Shown here in pieces: positions 16,580-25,545 of a DNA stretch of 64,000 nt. The stretch covers positions 1 through 64,000 of the forward strand of contig JABCZO010000002.1 of NCBI GenBank assembly GCA_013289615.1, in the 5' to 3' direction. The number at the start of each line of letters is the position of its first letter. Positions within the stretch are counted from its first letter, which is position 1. The notes beneath the pieces are model-generated. The model saw only the letters and a list, made by a program, of their open reading frames with translations. It was not told the DNA's origin and searched no databases. The position numbers and the translations under genes are program-made. The stretch comes from Gammaproteobacteria bacterium. Its GTDB lineage: Bacteria > Pseudomonadota > Gammaproteobacteria > Steroidobacterales > Steroidobacteraceae.

Positions 16580-18007
16580 GTGTCGCTGGATTATTCGCCG
16601 GCCATTGCCGCCAATCGCTTCGGTCTGGGCGCAAAGCCCGGCGAGCTCAGTGCCATCGGCTCCGATGCCCGCGGCTGGCTCGAGGCGCAGCTGCGCGGCC
16701 CGGCACCGGCTGTGCCCTCGCTCGGGCTGCGTACGTCGGCCGATATCCTGAGTGACGCTGCCGGAATCCGGCAGCAGCTGAAATCGCAGCGACAAGCGCC
16801 GGCCGCGCAGGGCGCCGGGGGCGCGTCGCCGGATGCTGCCGAGGCGCAGGCGTTCGCGATGCGCCTGCCGCAGCTGTTTCGGCCGATCTACATCGCCGAA
16901 GTGCAGGCACGCCTGCGCAACGCGATCGCCACCGAGCGGCCGTGGATCGAGCGGCTGGTGTATTTCTGGAGCAATCATTTCGCGGTCTCGGTCGATAAAC
17001 TCGCGGTGCTCGGCGTCGCCGGTACGCTGGAACGCGAGGCGATCCGGCCGCACCTGCTCGGCAATTTCCGCGAGCTGCTGCTGGCCGTCGAGCAGCACCC
17101 GGCGATGCTGCTGTATCTGGACAACCAGCGCTCGGTCGGACCCAATTCCGTGCTCGCGCAGCGCGCGGCACGACGCGAGCGCACGCTCGGGCTGAACGAG
17201 AATCTGGCGCGCGAAATTCTCGAGCTGCATACGCTCGGCGTTGATGGCGGCTACACCCAGGCCGATGTCACCAGTTTTGCCAAAGTACTCACCGGCTGGT
17301 CGCTCGGTGGCGGCGATGGTGCGGGGCCGGTGCAGGCAGGCACGACCGGACAGTTCCTGTTTCGTGCGCTACTGCACGAGCCCGGTGCGCAGACGGTTTT
17401 TCGCCGCCGCTATGGACAATCGGATCAGGCGCAGGGACGCGCGGTGCTGAATGACCTGGCGCTGGCAACTCCGACGGCGCGCCACATCGCGACCAAGCTG
17501 GCGCGGCATTTCATTGCCGATGAGCCGCCGGCGGCTGCGGTAGCGCGCATCGCCGCCGCGTTCGAACGCAGTGGCGGTGATCTGCCGCAGGTGTATCGGG
17601 CGCTGATGAGCTGCGAGGAGGCCTGGCGTTTGCCGCTGCCGAAATACAAGACGCCGCAGGACTACCTGCTCTCGGTCTATCGCGGCCTGCAGTTGCCGGT
17701 CGCGGATGCGCCGCGTTCGATCGCCGGGTTTGACCTGCTCGGACAGCGCCAGTTCGCGCCCGGGTCGCCCGCCGGCTGGCCGGATCGCAGCGACGACTGG
17801 GACGGCGCCTCGGCGCTGATGAAGCGCATCGAATTCGCCGACAGCGTCGCGCAGCGCCTGGGCGGCACGCGCACCGTGGCCGAGCTCGGACCGCAACTGC
17901 TGGGCGCCACCTACAGCGACGAAACCCGCAGCGCCCTGCTGCATGCCGCCACCGATGCCCAGGCACTGACGCTGCTGCTGACCGCCCCGGAATTCATGCG
18001 GCGATGA
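16580..18007 (+). CDS. DUF1800 family protein
   Basis: 475 aa from GTG 16580. Family marks are ANRFGLGAKPGEL near the start, WIERLVYFWSNHFAVSVDK, HPAMLLYLDNQRSVGPNS, NENLAREILELHTLGVDGGYTQADV and FDLLGQRQFAPGSPAGWPD. DUF1800 genes are almost always paired with DUF1501 genes, as here: the DUF1501 start overlaps this stop by 4 nt (ATGA). The pair is thought to act outside the cytoplasm, but no biochemical role is proven. No signal peptide is visible at this start. Confidence 0.9.
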   Translation: MSLDYSPAIAANRFGLGAKPGELSAIGSDARGWLEAQLRGPAPAVPSLGLRTSADILSDAAGIRQQLKSQRQAPAAQGAGGASPDAAEAQAFAMRLPQLFRPIYIAEVQARLRNAIATERPWIERLVYFWSNHFAVSVDKLAVLGVAGTLEREAIRPHLLGNFRELLLAVEQHPAMLLYLDNQRSVGPNSVLAQRAARRERTLGLNENLAREILELHTLGVDGGYTQADVTSFAKVLTGWSLGGGDGAGPVQAGTTGQFLFRALLHEPGAQTVFRRRYGQSDQAQGRAVLNDLALATPTARHIATKLARHFIADEPPAAAVARIAAAFERSGGDLPQVYRALMSCEEAWRLPLPKYKTPQDYLLSVYRGLQLPVADAPRSIAGFDLLGQRQFAPGSPAGWPDRSDDWDGASALMKRIEFADSVAQRLGGTRTVAELGPQLLGATYSDETRSALLHAATDAQALTLLLTAPEFMRR

Positions 18008-19290
18008 GGTATTTCCCAATGCGCGGCGAACCCATCCTGCCTATCAATCGACGCTCGCTGGTGAAGCTCGGGCTGGCCGCGAGCGCGGCAGCATTGACGG
18101 CGCGCTACAGCTTTGCCGCACCGGCCGCCAGTGCCTCGCGCTTCGTGTTCATCATCATGCGCGGCGCGCTCGACGGGCTGTCGGCGGTGCCGCCGTACGC
18201 CGATCCGGACTACGCGCGGCTGCGCGGCGAACTTGCCATTGCTGGCCCCGATAGCAGCGATGGGGCGCTGGCGCTGGATGGCTATTTCGGCCTCAATCCC
18301 GGGCTGCAATTCATGCGCGAGGCGTATCTTGCCCGCGAACTTGTGGTGCTGCCGGCTTGTGCTACCGCCTACCGCGAACGCTCCCACTTCGACGGTCAGG
18401 ATGTGCTCGAGAACGGCATGCTGCAGCCGCACGCGAGCCAGAGCGGTTGGCTCAACCGGGCACTGGTGAATCTGCCGTTGGCCACTCGCGCTGCCCGCGA
18501 GAGCGGTGTGGCGCTGGCACAGAACGTACCGCTGGTGCTACGAGGATCGGCCGAGGTGGTCTCCTGGTCGCCCTCGGTGCTGCCGGATCTGGATGAGGAC
18601 ACGATGCGCCGCATCGCCGATCGTTATGCGAGCGACCCATTGCTGGCGCGGCGGCTGGCGGACGCGCTCGCCACCGGCAGCCAGATGCTGCAGCCACCAT
18701 CGCCGCCGATGGCCGGCGACGCCGCGGACGCCCAGGCGATGAAGCCGGCCGAGCGCTCGACCACGGCGCGCTATAGCGAAACGGTACGCACCGCGGCCGG
18801 TTTCCTGCGCCATGACGATGGACCGGCGGTGGCCGTGTTTGACACCACCGGTTGGGATACGCATTTCAACGAAGGCGGCGCGCAGGGGCAGCTGCGCACT
18901 CGCCTGAGCGTGCTCGATCAGAGCCTGCGCACGCTGAAGGAGTCGCTCGGTGACGTCTGGCCGCGTACCGTGGTGCTGCTGGCCACCGAATTCGGCCGCA
19001 CCGCAGCCGCCAACGGCACTCGCGGCACCGACCATGGCACCGGCAGCGCCGCGTTCCTGCTCGGCGGCGCGGTCGCAGGCGGGCGGGTCGTGGCGGACTG
19101 GCCCGGCCTGTCGGCACGCGCACTGTATCAGCAGCGCGACCTGAAGCCGACGCTCGATCTGCGATCGGTGATGAAGAGTGTGCTGCACGATCACCTGCAG
19201 ATCGCCAGCCGCACACTGGAGAAGGACGTGTTCCCGGACAGCGCTGGCGCGCCGTATATCGCCGGCCTGCTGCGCGGCCACGAGGTATGA
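18004..19290 (+). CDS. DUF1501 family protein, Tat-type signal
   Basis: 428 aa. The N-terminus has a twin-arginine signal (NRRSLVKLGLAASAAAL), then FVFIIMRGALDGLSAVPPYADP, SHFDGQDVLENG, and near the C-terminus TTEFGRTAAANGTRGTDHG-like residues (ATEFGRT, GTDHGTG). These belong to DUF1501, a sulfatase/alkaline-phosphatase-like fold. The D-x-H of GTDHGTG and an Asp/Thr near the start could bind metal. It is translationally coupled to the DUF1800 gene and likely forms a functional unit with it. Confidence 0.9.
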   Translation: MRYFPMRGEPILPINRRSLVKLGLAASAAALTARYSFAAPAASASRFVFIIMRGALDGLSAVPPYADPDYARLRGELAIAGPDSSDGALALDGYFGLNPGLQFMREAYLARELVVLPACATAYRERSHFDGQDVLENGMLQPHASQSGWLNRALVNLPLATRAARESGVALAQNVPLVLRGSAEVVSWSPSVLPDLDEDTMRRIADRYASDPLLARRLADALATGSQMLQPPSPPMAGDAADAQAMKPAERSTTARYSETVRTAAGFLRHDDGPAVAVFDTTGWDTHFNEGGAQGQLRTRLSVLDQSLRTLKESLGDVWPRTVVLLATEFGRTAAANGTRGTDHGTGSAAFLLGGAVAGGRVVADWPGLSARALYQQRDLKPTLDLRSVMKSVLHDHLQIASRTLEKDVFPDSAGAPYIAGLLRGHEV

Positions 19291-19419
19291 GTTTCGCACT
19301 CACCTGAACGGAATGTGATGCACCGCACGGACGCGAGCGTTCGATTTCTAGTCAGCTGCGCAGCGCGATACCCACGCTGGCGGGTGGCAGGGTTGGTTTT
19401 TTTTTAAGGAGCGAGGCCG
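19291..19419 (+). other. Intergenic region with poly-T tract
   Basis: A weak GC-rich hairpin (ACCC...GGGT, about 19370-19385) precedes a run of nine T and then the AAGGAG ribosome site of the next gene. It may act as a terminator for the DUF1501 gene or as a leader attenuator; the stem is too short to be sure. Confidence 0.3.
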
Positions 19420-19884
19420 ATGAGAGTGAACGACAGGAACTGGCTGGCGGTGTCGAGTCTAGTGGTGTTTCTGGCGCTGCCGCTTGCAGCCAACGCCGAT
19501 CTGCCCGGGAAGCATCCGGCTTACCTGCACGCGTTAGCCGATCTGCGCACGGCGCGCTGGATGCTGGAGCATCGTCCCGGCGATGCCGCGGTCAGCAGGC
19601 ACGAAGATGCGGCCATCATGGAGATTGATAAGGCGATCGGTGAAATCAAGCACGCTGCCATCGACGATGGCAAGAACCTTCACGATCATCCAGGCCCCGA
19701 CCTGGCTGATCGCCCGGGCCGTCTGCACAAGGCGCTCGAATTGCTGCGCACGGTGCACGCCGATGTCGCGCGCGAGGAGGACGATCCGATGACCCGAGGC
19801 CTGCGCAACCACGCGGTGGGTCACATCGATGCCGCCATTCACGAGACCGAGAGGACCATTTTTGACGTCGAACACGCTCGTTGA
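19420..19884 (+). CDS. Exported helical protein of unknown function
   Basis: 154 aa with AAGGAG 11 nt upstream. A signal peptide (LAVSSLVVFLALPLAANA) is followed by a helical, His-rich mature chain: DLPGKHPAYLHALADLRTARWML, DEAIMEIDKAIGEIKHAAIDDGK (approximate reading), ALELLRTVHADVAREEDDP and GHIDAAIHETERTI. Related small exported proteins occur in Proteobacteria and Acidobacteria without known function. It ends 20 nt before the YXWGXW lipoprotein, so the two are probably co-transcribed. Confidence 0.7.
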   Translation: MRVNDRNWLAVSSLVVFLALPLAANADLPGKHPAYLHALADLRTARWMLEHRPGDAAVSRHEDAAIMEIDKAIGEIKHAAIDDGKNLHDHPGPDLADRPGRLHKALELLRTVHADVAREEDDPMTRGLRNHAVGHIDAAIHETERTIFDVEHAR

Positions 19885-19904
19885 TCGCTACTGGAGATAG
19901 ATCG

Positions 19905-20909
19905 ATGCGTTATTGGATTGTCGCCATGTTTGTTGTGCTGGCCGGCTGCGTGGCGCAGGTGCGCGTCGCTGCGCCCCCGCCGCCGCCACCGCGCGTGGTT
20001 TACGCACCGCCGCCGCCACCCCCGCCCGCCTACGCTGCGCCCGAGGAGGCGTACGAAGCGCAGGCGAGCGAGGCGCCCCCGCCGTTGCCGGACTATGAGC
20101 AGCCGCCGTGCCCTGAGGAGGGCTATCTGTGGGCGCCGGGCTATTGGGCTTATGCGCCCGGTGGCTATTACTGGGTCCCCGGCACCTGGGTGCAGCCGCC
20201 GCGCGTGGGAGTGCTGTGGACCCCGGGCTATTGGGGCTTCGTCGGCGGCGTGTATGTGTTCCATGCCGGCTATTGGGGTCCGCACGTTGGTTTCTACGGC
20301 GGTGTCCATTACGGCTATGGCTACGGCGGCACCGGATTTGCCGGCGGCCGCTGGGCGGGCAACTCGTTTGCCTATAACCAGTCGGTGACGAACGTCAATG
20401 TGACGGTCGTGCATAACACCTACAACGAGACGGTGATCAACAACGTCACGGTCAACAAGGTCAGTTACAACGGCGGCGCCGGCGGCATCGCCGCCGCGCC
20501 GACGCCCCAGGAACGACAGGCGGCTCAGGAGCCGCATGTTGCGCCGACTCCTATGCAGCAGCAGCACATCCAGGAAGCGGCCAAGAACCCGGCGCTGTTT
20601 GCCAAGGCCAATGCGGGCCGTCCGCCGATCGCGGCGACGCCGAAGCCGGCCGTGTTCAACGCCCCCGGCGTCGTGGGTGCACACGGCGCGGTGATGGCGC
20701 CGCCGCATGCTGACGTGGCCGTTCATGCCAACAATGGCAGCGGCGCGCCGCCGCCACCCACTCAGCCGAACACGGCACACGCGCTGCCGCCCGCTGCGGC
20801 TGTGCACGCACAGGCACTGAACGCCAAGCCGCCGCCGCCTAAGCCCAAACCCAAGCCCAAAGCGCCGCCGAAGGAAAGGAAACCTGAAGGGCAGGGCGAG
20901 GCCAAGTAA
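19905..20909 (+). CDS. YXWGXW-repeat lipoprotein with Pro-rich flanks
   Basis: 334 aa from ATG 19905 with GGAG 8 nt upstream. The lipobox MFVVLAGC gives lipidation at Cys 13 or so. It is followed by poly-Pro runs, then aromatic repeats WAPGYWAYAPGGYYWVPGTW, LWTPGYWGFVGG, FHAGYWGPHVGFYGG (the WxxGxW-type repeat), an Asn/Val-rich strand region (SVTNVNVTVVHNTYNETVI) and a long Pro/Ala/Lys tail. Members are surface or periplasmic proteins of unknown function. It is likely in one transcript with the preceding exported protein. Confidence 0.85.
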   Translation: MRYWIVAMFVVLAGCVAQVRVAAPPPPPPRVVYAPPPPPPPAYAAPEEAYEAQASEAPPPLPDYEQPPCPEEGYLWAPGYWAYAPGGYYWVPGTWVQPPRVGVLWTPGYWGFVGGVYVFHAGYWGPHVGFYGGVHYGYGYGGTGFAGGRWAGNSFAYNQSVTNVNVTVVHNTYNETVINNVTVNKVSYNGGAGGIAAAPTPQERQAAQEPHVAPTPMQQQHIQEAAKNPALFAKANAGRPPIAATPKPAVFNAPGVVGAHGAVMAPPHADVAVHANNGSGAPPPPTQPNTAHALPPAAAVHAQALNAKPPPPKPKPKPKAPPKERKPEGQGEAK

Positions 20910-21009
20910 CAAGCACTGACGTCACAGGTATTGCCCCAGGCGGCGCGCCCTTGCGAAGCCCGGCCGCGCGGTTAGCATGGGCTCCCGCTGCGCGACCCTG
21001 GAGGATCAC

Positions 21010-21618
21010 ATGAGGCTGTACTACATGACCGGCGCCTGCTCGCTGGCGTCGCTTATTGCCTTGCATGAATCGGGCATCAGCTTCGATACGGCGTCGGTAG
21101 ACCGCAAGACGCGCAAGACGTCGGATGGTCTGGAGTTCAACCAGGTCAATTCAAAAGGCTATGTGCCCGCGCTGCGGCTGGATGACGGGCAGGTACTCAC
21201 GGAGAATGTCGCCGTCCTTCTGTACATCGCGGACCGAAATCCGGCGGCCAGGCTCGCACCGGCCGAAGGCACTCTGGGCCGCTATCGACTGATCGAATGG
21301 CTGGCCTTCATCAATTCAGAGGTCCACAAGAACTTCGCGCCGTTGTTCCATGCGGACGCCAGCAAGGAGACCAAGCAATACACGCGCGACAACCTCAGCA
21401 AGCGCCTGGATTGGCTGAACGCGGCGATGGGCGCGAACGTCTATCTCACCGGAGATACTTTCACTGTCGCGGATGCGTACCTGTTCGTGGTCCTTGGCTG
21501 GTCGGCTCATGCTGGTATCGACCTTGCGCGATGGCCGAATCTCAAGCGCTATCGCGCTGAGCTGGCAAGCCGACCCGCGGTACGGGCAGCGCTGAGAGCG
21601 GAAGGTCTGTCGAAGTAG
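21010..21618 (+). CDS. gst: Beta-class glutathione S-transferase
   Basis: 202 aa from ATG 21010 with GGAGG 7 nt upstream. The N-terminal thioredoxin-like domain begins MRLYYMTGACSLASLIALHE, with the beta-class Cys10, then GYVPALRLDDGQVLTENVAVLLYIAD, the glutathione-binding cis-Pro and Glu-Asn/Ser region. The C-terminal helical domain contains GDTFTVADAYLFVVLGW with the conserved Asp cap. It conjugates or transfers glutathione in detoxification. It converges on the lptM-like gene. Confidence 0.93.
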   Translation: MRLYYMTGACSLASLIALHESGISFDTASVDRKTRKTSDGLEFNQVNSKGYVPALRLDDGQVLTENVAVLLYIADRNPAARLAPAEGTLGRYRLIEWLAFINSEVHKNFAPLFHADASKETKQYTRDNLSKRLDWLNAAMGANVYLTGDTFTVADAYLFVVLGWSAHAGIDLARWPNLKRYRAELASRPAVRAALRAEGLSK

Positions 21619-21690
21619 TCGTCAGGCCTGGCGTGGAGCGCCCGTACAATGAGGGTTCGCTTGCGCTTGCGGCGCCTCTGGCAGGCGTCT

Positions 21691-21927
21691 TTAGGAGGGC
21701 GCCGGCGATGTGGAAGGCGCAGGCGCGCTCCCGGGCGGCGGGGTGCTCTGCTGCGGGGTGCCCTGCGGCTGCTGCGTCGGGGGCAGCTTGGATTTCTTCT
21801 GACTCGGCAGGTAGAGCTTTCCCTTCTGTCCGCAGCCGCTCAGCGTAGCGCCGGCGAGCCCCAGCGCGATCAGCGCGATCGCCAGCACCAATGAGCCGCG
21901 CGACCCAGGGCGGCGGCTCGCACTCAT
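21691..21927 (-). CDS. lptM: LptM/YifL-like small lipoprotein
   Basis: 78 aa from ATG 21927, which overlaps the stop of the upstream membrane-protein gene (TGATG). A signal with lipobox GATLSGC is followed by GQKGKLYLPSQ, the short CGxKGPLYLP-type motif of LptM, which assists maturation of the LptD/LptE lipopolysaccharide translocon. The rest is Pro/Gln/Ser-rich. In enterobacteria the gene stands beside dapF/lysA; here it ends the arginine operon. The orthology call rests on a short motif. Confidence 0.7.
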   Translation of the reverse strand: MSASRRPGSRGSLVLAIALIALGLAGATLSGCGQKGKLYLPSQKKSKLPPTQQPQGTPQQSTPPPGSAPAPSTSPAPS

Positions 21928-22376
21928 CACGGCACGCTAGCGAGCACCGGCATCGAGCGCCCATCGCGCAGTGCCAGCCAGCCGCGCACGATGCGATAGA
22001 TCACCCACAGGCCGACCAGGCCAAAGCCGAGCAGGCCGAGAAGGAAGCCGACGCCGATCAGCAGCAACGGCATGGCGATGATTGAGGTCAGGAAGATCCA
22101 CAGCCAGGCGTACCAGAAGGTGCGGATCTGCCAGCGAAAATGCGATTCGAGCCAGGTGCCGCGGGTCTCGGAGCGACGCGCGTAGTTCATGATCACCGCG
22201 ATGATCGAGGGCAGTCCGAACGCGAAGTGCAGCGCCACGGCGCGGGCGGTAAGCAACGCGCTGAGCACCGACAGCGAATGCAGGGCGTAGATCCAGTGCG
22301 TGTAGCCGACCAGCCCGCCTAGCTGGCTGTCGGCAGAGCCGGGTGGATTAACGGCGATGTTGGGATCCGCATCCAT
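21927..22376 (-). CDS. DUF4870-like inner-membrane protein
   Basis: 149 aa from ATG 22376, preferred over ATG 22385 because AAGGA lies 9 nt upstream. Three hydrophobic helices are visible (YTHWIYALHSLSVLSALLTAR; FWYAWLWIFLTSIIAMPLLL; GFLLGLLGFGLVGLWVIYRIVRG). The segment NYARRSETRGTWLESHFRWQIRTFW is characteristic of this family. Function unknown. It starts 5 nt after argH and is translationally joined to the lptM-like gene. Confidence 0.75.
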   Translation of the reverse strand: MDADPNIAVNPPGSADSQLGGLVGYTHWIYALHSLSVLSALLTARAVALHFAFGLPSIIAVIMNYARRSETRGTWLESHFRWQIRTFWYAWLWIFLTSIIAMPLLLIGVGFLLGLLGFGLVGLWVIYRIVRGWLALRDGRSMPVLASVP

Positions 22377-22381
22377 GGTGA

Positions 22382-23572
22382 TCATTCCTTGCGCTGGTAG
22401 CGCGCCGCTATGCGCTGATAGGCTTCGCGAAAGGGTATGCCTTCCGTCACCACCAGCGCAAAGGCTTCTTCGGTCGCGTGGATGGCCGGATCGAGGCGAA
22501 TATGCCCGGGTCGGAATTTTAGCGCATCGATCGCTGCGGCGACGATGTCGAGCGTCTGCGCAGCCATATCGATGCCGCGGAACAGAGGAAACTTCAGCAG
22601 CTGCAGATCACGTTGATAGCCGGACGGCAGCTTGGCACAGATCGACAGTGCTTCTATGAGGCAGGCAAGTGCCGTGGCGCTGCGCGCGCGCACCAGTTCG
22701 AACAGGTCCGGATTGCGCTTCTGCGGCATGATCGATGAGCCGGTGGTGAACGCATCGGGCAGCTCGATGAAGGCGAATTCCTGCGTGTAGAACAGCAGCA
22801 GGTCGGCCGCCATTCTTCCCAGGTCCTGCATCAGCAGGCCGAGTTCGAACAGCAAATGCGCTTCCGCCTTGCCGCGCGAGAGCTGCACCGAGGTGACCGG
22901 CTGCTGCGTGATGTCAAAGCCGAGCGCACGGGTGGTCGCGTCACGATCGAGCGGCAGACCCGGCGTACCGTAGCCGGCCGCAGATCCCAGCGGATTCTTC
23001 TCGATGCGCCGGTGGACACTCTTGAGGCCGCGGGCATCGTCGAGCAGTTCGGCCGCATAGCCGCCGGCCCACAGGCCTACCGAGCTTGGCATCGCCTGCT
23101 GCATATGGGTATAGCCCGGCAGCGGCGTCGCACCTTCGCGCTGCGACAGGCGATCGAGCGCCGCCGCCACCGCGTGCGTGCCGGCATCGAGCTCGTCGAT
23201 CGCATCGCGCAGGTACAGCCGCAGTGCGGTCAGCACCTGATCGTTGCGCGATCGTCCGAGATGAATGCGCCCGCCGGCCGGCCCGATGCGCTCGCTCAGG
23301 CGGCGCTCCAGCGCCGTCTGTCCGTCCTCGTCGCTGAGCTCGATGTGCCACAGGCCGCGCCGGTGCTCCTCGCCCAGCGCCGTGAGCCCATCGCGGATCA
23401 GCTGCAGGTCCTGCGCCGACAGCAGGCGCTGAGCGTGCAGCATGTCGGCGTGTGCGATCGAGGCGCGCACGTCATAGCGCACCAGGCGCTCATCGAGCGC
23501 GAAGTCCTCCCCGGCGGTGTAGCGCAGTACCCGCGCATCGAGCGGTGTGCCCTTGTCCCACAGGCGCGTCAT
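22382..23572 (-). CDS. argH: Argininosuccinate lyase
   Basis: 396 aa, shorter than the usual ~460. It cleaves argininosuccinate to arginine and fumarate, the last step of the pathway. Signature GSSIMPQKRNPD is intact, as are GRSRNDQV and the catalytic-His region PLPGYTHMQQAMPSS. The shortening is spread over the C-terminal part. It begins 13 nt after argB. Confidence 0.93.
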   Translation of the reverse strand: MTRLWDKGTPLDARVLRYTAGEDFALDERLVRYDVRASIAHADMLHAQRLLSAQDLQLIRDGLTALGEEHRRGLWHIELSDEDGQTALERRLSERIGPAGGRIHLGRSRNDQVLTALRLYLRDAIDELDAGTHAVAAALDRLSQREGATPLPGYTHMQQAMPSSVGLWAGGYAAELLDDARGLKSVHRRIEKNPLGSAAGYGTPGLPLDRDATTRALGFDITQQPVTSVQLSRGKAEAHLLFELGLLMQDLGRMAADLLLFYTQEFAFIELPDAFTTGSSIMPQKRNPDLFELVRARSATALACLIEALSICAKLPSGYQRDLQLLKFPLFRGIDMAAQTLDIVAAAIDALKFRPGHIRLDPAIHATEEAFALVVTEGIPFREAYQRIAARYQRKE

Positions 23573-23585
23573 GCGCTGACCCGAA

Positions 23586-24521
23586 TCATGTGCTGCTTTG
23601 CTGCTCGGCTGGTGTCAGGGCGTTGACGTCGGCCACGATCAGGGTGCCGGTGCCCTCATTGGTGAAAACTTCGGCCAGGATGCTGTCGGTGGCGGCGTAC
23701 GAGATCACGTGCACGCGGCGTACCCCGCCGCGAATCGCAAACTCGATCGCCCTGCTCTTAGGCAGCATGCCATCGAGGATACGGCCTTGCTCGCGCAGCC
23801 GACCCAGGCCCGCCAGGTCGGTATAGGAAATGATCGACGAGGGATCATCGACGCGCTCCAGGATCCCGGGCGCACCGGTACACAGGATCAGCTTCTCGGC
23901 CCCGAGCGCCGCGCCGATCGCCGCGGCGACGGTATCGGCATTGACGTTGAGCAGGATGCCCTTGTCATCGGCCGACAGCGGACTGATGACCGGCATCAGT
24001 CCGTTATCAAGATGCTGGCGGATCACGCTGACATCGACCGAGTCGATGTCGCCGACAAAACCGAAGTCCACCGTCTCGCTGTGGCCGGCAAGGTGCACCG
24101 GCGGGCGCCGATGCGCACGGATCAGCCCGGCGTCGACACCCGACAGGCCGACGGCGCTGATTTCCAGATCGCGGCAGATGGCGAGGATGCGGGTATTGAT
24201 CAGGCCGTTGAGCACCATGGAGGTGGCGTCGATCGACTTTTCATCGGTGATGCGCCGCCCCTGCACCATGCGGGTGGGCACGCCCAGGGCCTCGGTGAGT
24301 TCGGTCAGCTGCGGACCCCCGCCATGCACCATGACGACGCGCACGCCGAGGTAGTGCAGGATCGCGATCTGCTCGATCAGTGCCCGCGTCATGGCGACAT
24401 CGCCGAATACGGCGCCGCCCGCCTTGACCACGAAGATCTTGCCCTTGTAGAGGCGGATATAGGGCGAGGCGTTACGCAGCGCGCGAATCATCGCCGCGTG
24501 ATCGGATCGATGCAGGATCAT
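23586..24521 (-). CDS. argB: N-acyl-glutamate kinase (acetylglutamate kinase family)
   Basis: 311 aa from ATG 24521. Amino acid kinase fold: FVVKAGGAVFGD, VVMVHGGGPQLTELTEALG, SGVDAGLI, NVNADTVAAAIGAALGAEKLILCTGAPGI. It phosphorylates N-acetyl-glutamate (or N-succinyl-glutamate, see the carbamoyltransferase). Many Xanthomonas-type kinases carry a C-terminal GNAT domain that makes N-acetyl-glutamate; here the protein stops after the kinase, so the synthase is missing. The spacing to argF' is 10 nt. Confidence 0.92.
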   Translation of the reverse strand: MILHRSDHAAMIRALRNASPYIRLYKGKIFVVKAGGAVFGDVAMTRALIEQIAILHYLGVRVVMVHGGGPQLTELTEALGVPTRMVQGRRITDEKSIDATSMVLNGLINTRILAICRDLEISAVGLSGVDAGLIRAHRRPPVHLAGHSETVDFGFVGDIDSVDVSVIRQHLDNGLMPVISPLSADDKGILLNVNADTVAAAIGAALGAEKLILCTGAPGILERVDDPSSIISYTDLAGLGRLREQGRILDGMLPKSRAIEFAIRGGVRRVHVISYAATDSILAEVFTNEGTGTLIVADVNALTPAEQQSST

Positions 24522-24531
24522 GTCGGTGTGG

Positions 24532-25536
24532 TTACTCCGTTTGCTTGAGCAGTCGATACAGCACGGCCATCTGCGCCGGCATGCGGTTGTAGGCCTGTCG
24601 CAGCACCACGCTGCGCGGGCCATCGAGCAGGCGGTCGGCGACCGCGACATTACGCCGCACCGGCAGGCAATGCATCAGGCGGCAATCCGCGCGCGCCTCG
24701 GCGAACCACGACTCGTCCAGGCACCAGTGCGTCAGGCTGCGGCGGGCATCGGCATCCGCGGCCTCATTGCCGTAGTGGGCGGTGCTGGCCCATTCCTTCG
24801 CGTACACCACGTGTGCACCCTCGAGCGCCTCGCGCCGATCACTGGTGGTGCGCAGCGAGCCGCCGCTCGCGGCGGCCGCGCGCTGCGCCTTGTCGATGAT
24901 GGCGCTCGGCAGTGCGAAGCCTTCCGGCTGCAGCACCACGACTTGCATACCGCGCATCGCCGCCATATGCACGGTGGACGCCGCCACCGCCAGCGGCAGG
25001 GCGCGCGGATGATAGGCCCAGCTCAGCACCAGCTTGCCATGGCGTGGAATGCCCAGTTCATCGAGCGTCTTCCAATCGGCCAGCGACTGGCACGGGTGAT
25101 TGACCGCGGATTCCAGATTGATCAGCGGCTGCTCGATGAGCTTTGCCATCGCGGCAAACTTGTGCTCGCCAAGATCCGCCGCCAGGTCCTTGCCATCGGC
25201 AAACGAGCGGATGCCGAGCGCATCGCAATACGAGGCCAGCACCGGCACGCCTTCGCGCACGTGCTCGGCCGCGGTGCCGTTCATCACCACGCCGTCGCGG
25301 GTTTCGATCTGCCAGGTGCCGCTGCCCGGCGTGATCACAAATGAGGCGCCGCCGAGCCGCGCCATGCCGCTCTGGAACGAGGCCACGGTGCGCAGCGACG
25401 GGTTCATGAACAGCAGCCCGAGCACCTTGCCCGCCAGCGCCTGCGGCTCGGGCCTTGCCTGCAGCCGGCGCGCCAGCTCGATCAGCCCCAGCAGCTCGTC
25501 GCGCGAGAAATCGGCCAGGTCGATGAAGCGCCGCAT
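24532..25536 (-). CDS. argF': N-acetyl- or N-succinyl-ornithine carbamoyltransferase
   Basis: 334 aa. It carbamoylates an acylated ornithine rather than ornithine. Family features: FMNPSLRT (phosphate loop, with the usual SxRTR reading SLRTV), NLESAVNHPCQSLAD, WAYHPRALPLAV and MHCLPVRRN. The residue just before EH in GTAAEHVREG (A90) corresponds to Glu92 of Xanthomonas acetylornithine carbamoyltransferase and Pro90 of the Bacteroides succinylornithine enzyme. From memory, changing Glu92 to Ala, Ser, Pro or Val shifts the former towards succinylornithine, so this protein may use succinyl substrates. This is inference and needs assay. Confidence 0.88.
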   Translation of the reverse strand: MRRFIDLADFSRDELLGLIELARRLQARPEPQALAGKVLGLLFMNPSLRTVASFQSGMARLGGASFVITPGSGTWQIETRDGVVMNGTAAEHVREGVPVLASYCDALGIRSFADGKDLAADLGEHKFAAMAKLIEQPLINLESAVNHPCQSLADWKTLDELGIPRHGKLVLSWAYHPRALPLAVAASTVHMAAMRGMQVVVLQPEGFALPSAIIDKAQRAAAASGGSLRTTSDRREALEGAHVVYAKEWASTAHYGNEAADADARRSLTHWCLDESWFAEARADCRLMHCLPVRRNVAVADRLLDGPRSVVLRQAYNRMPAQMAVLYRLLKQTE

Positions 25537-25545
25537 GCGTAAGCC

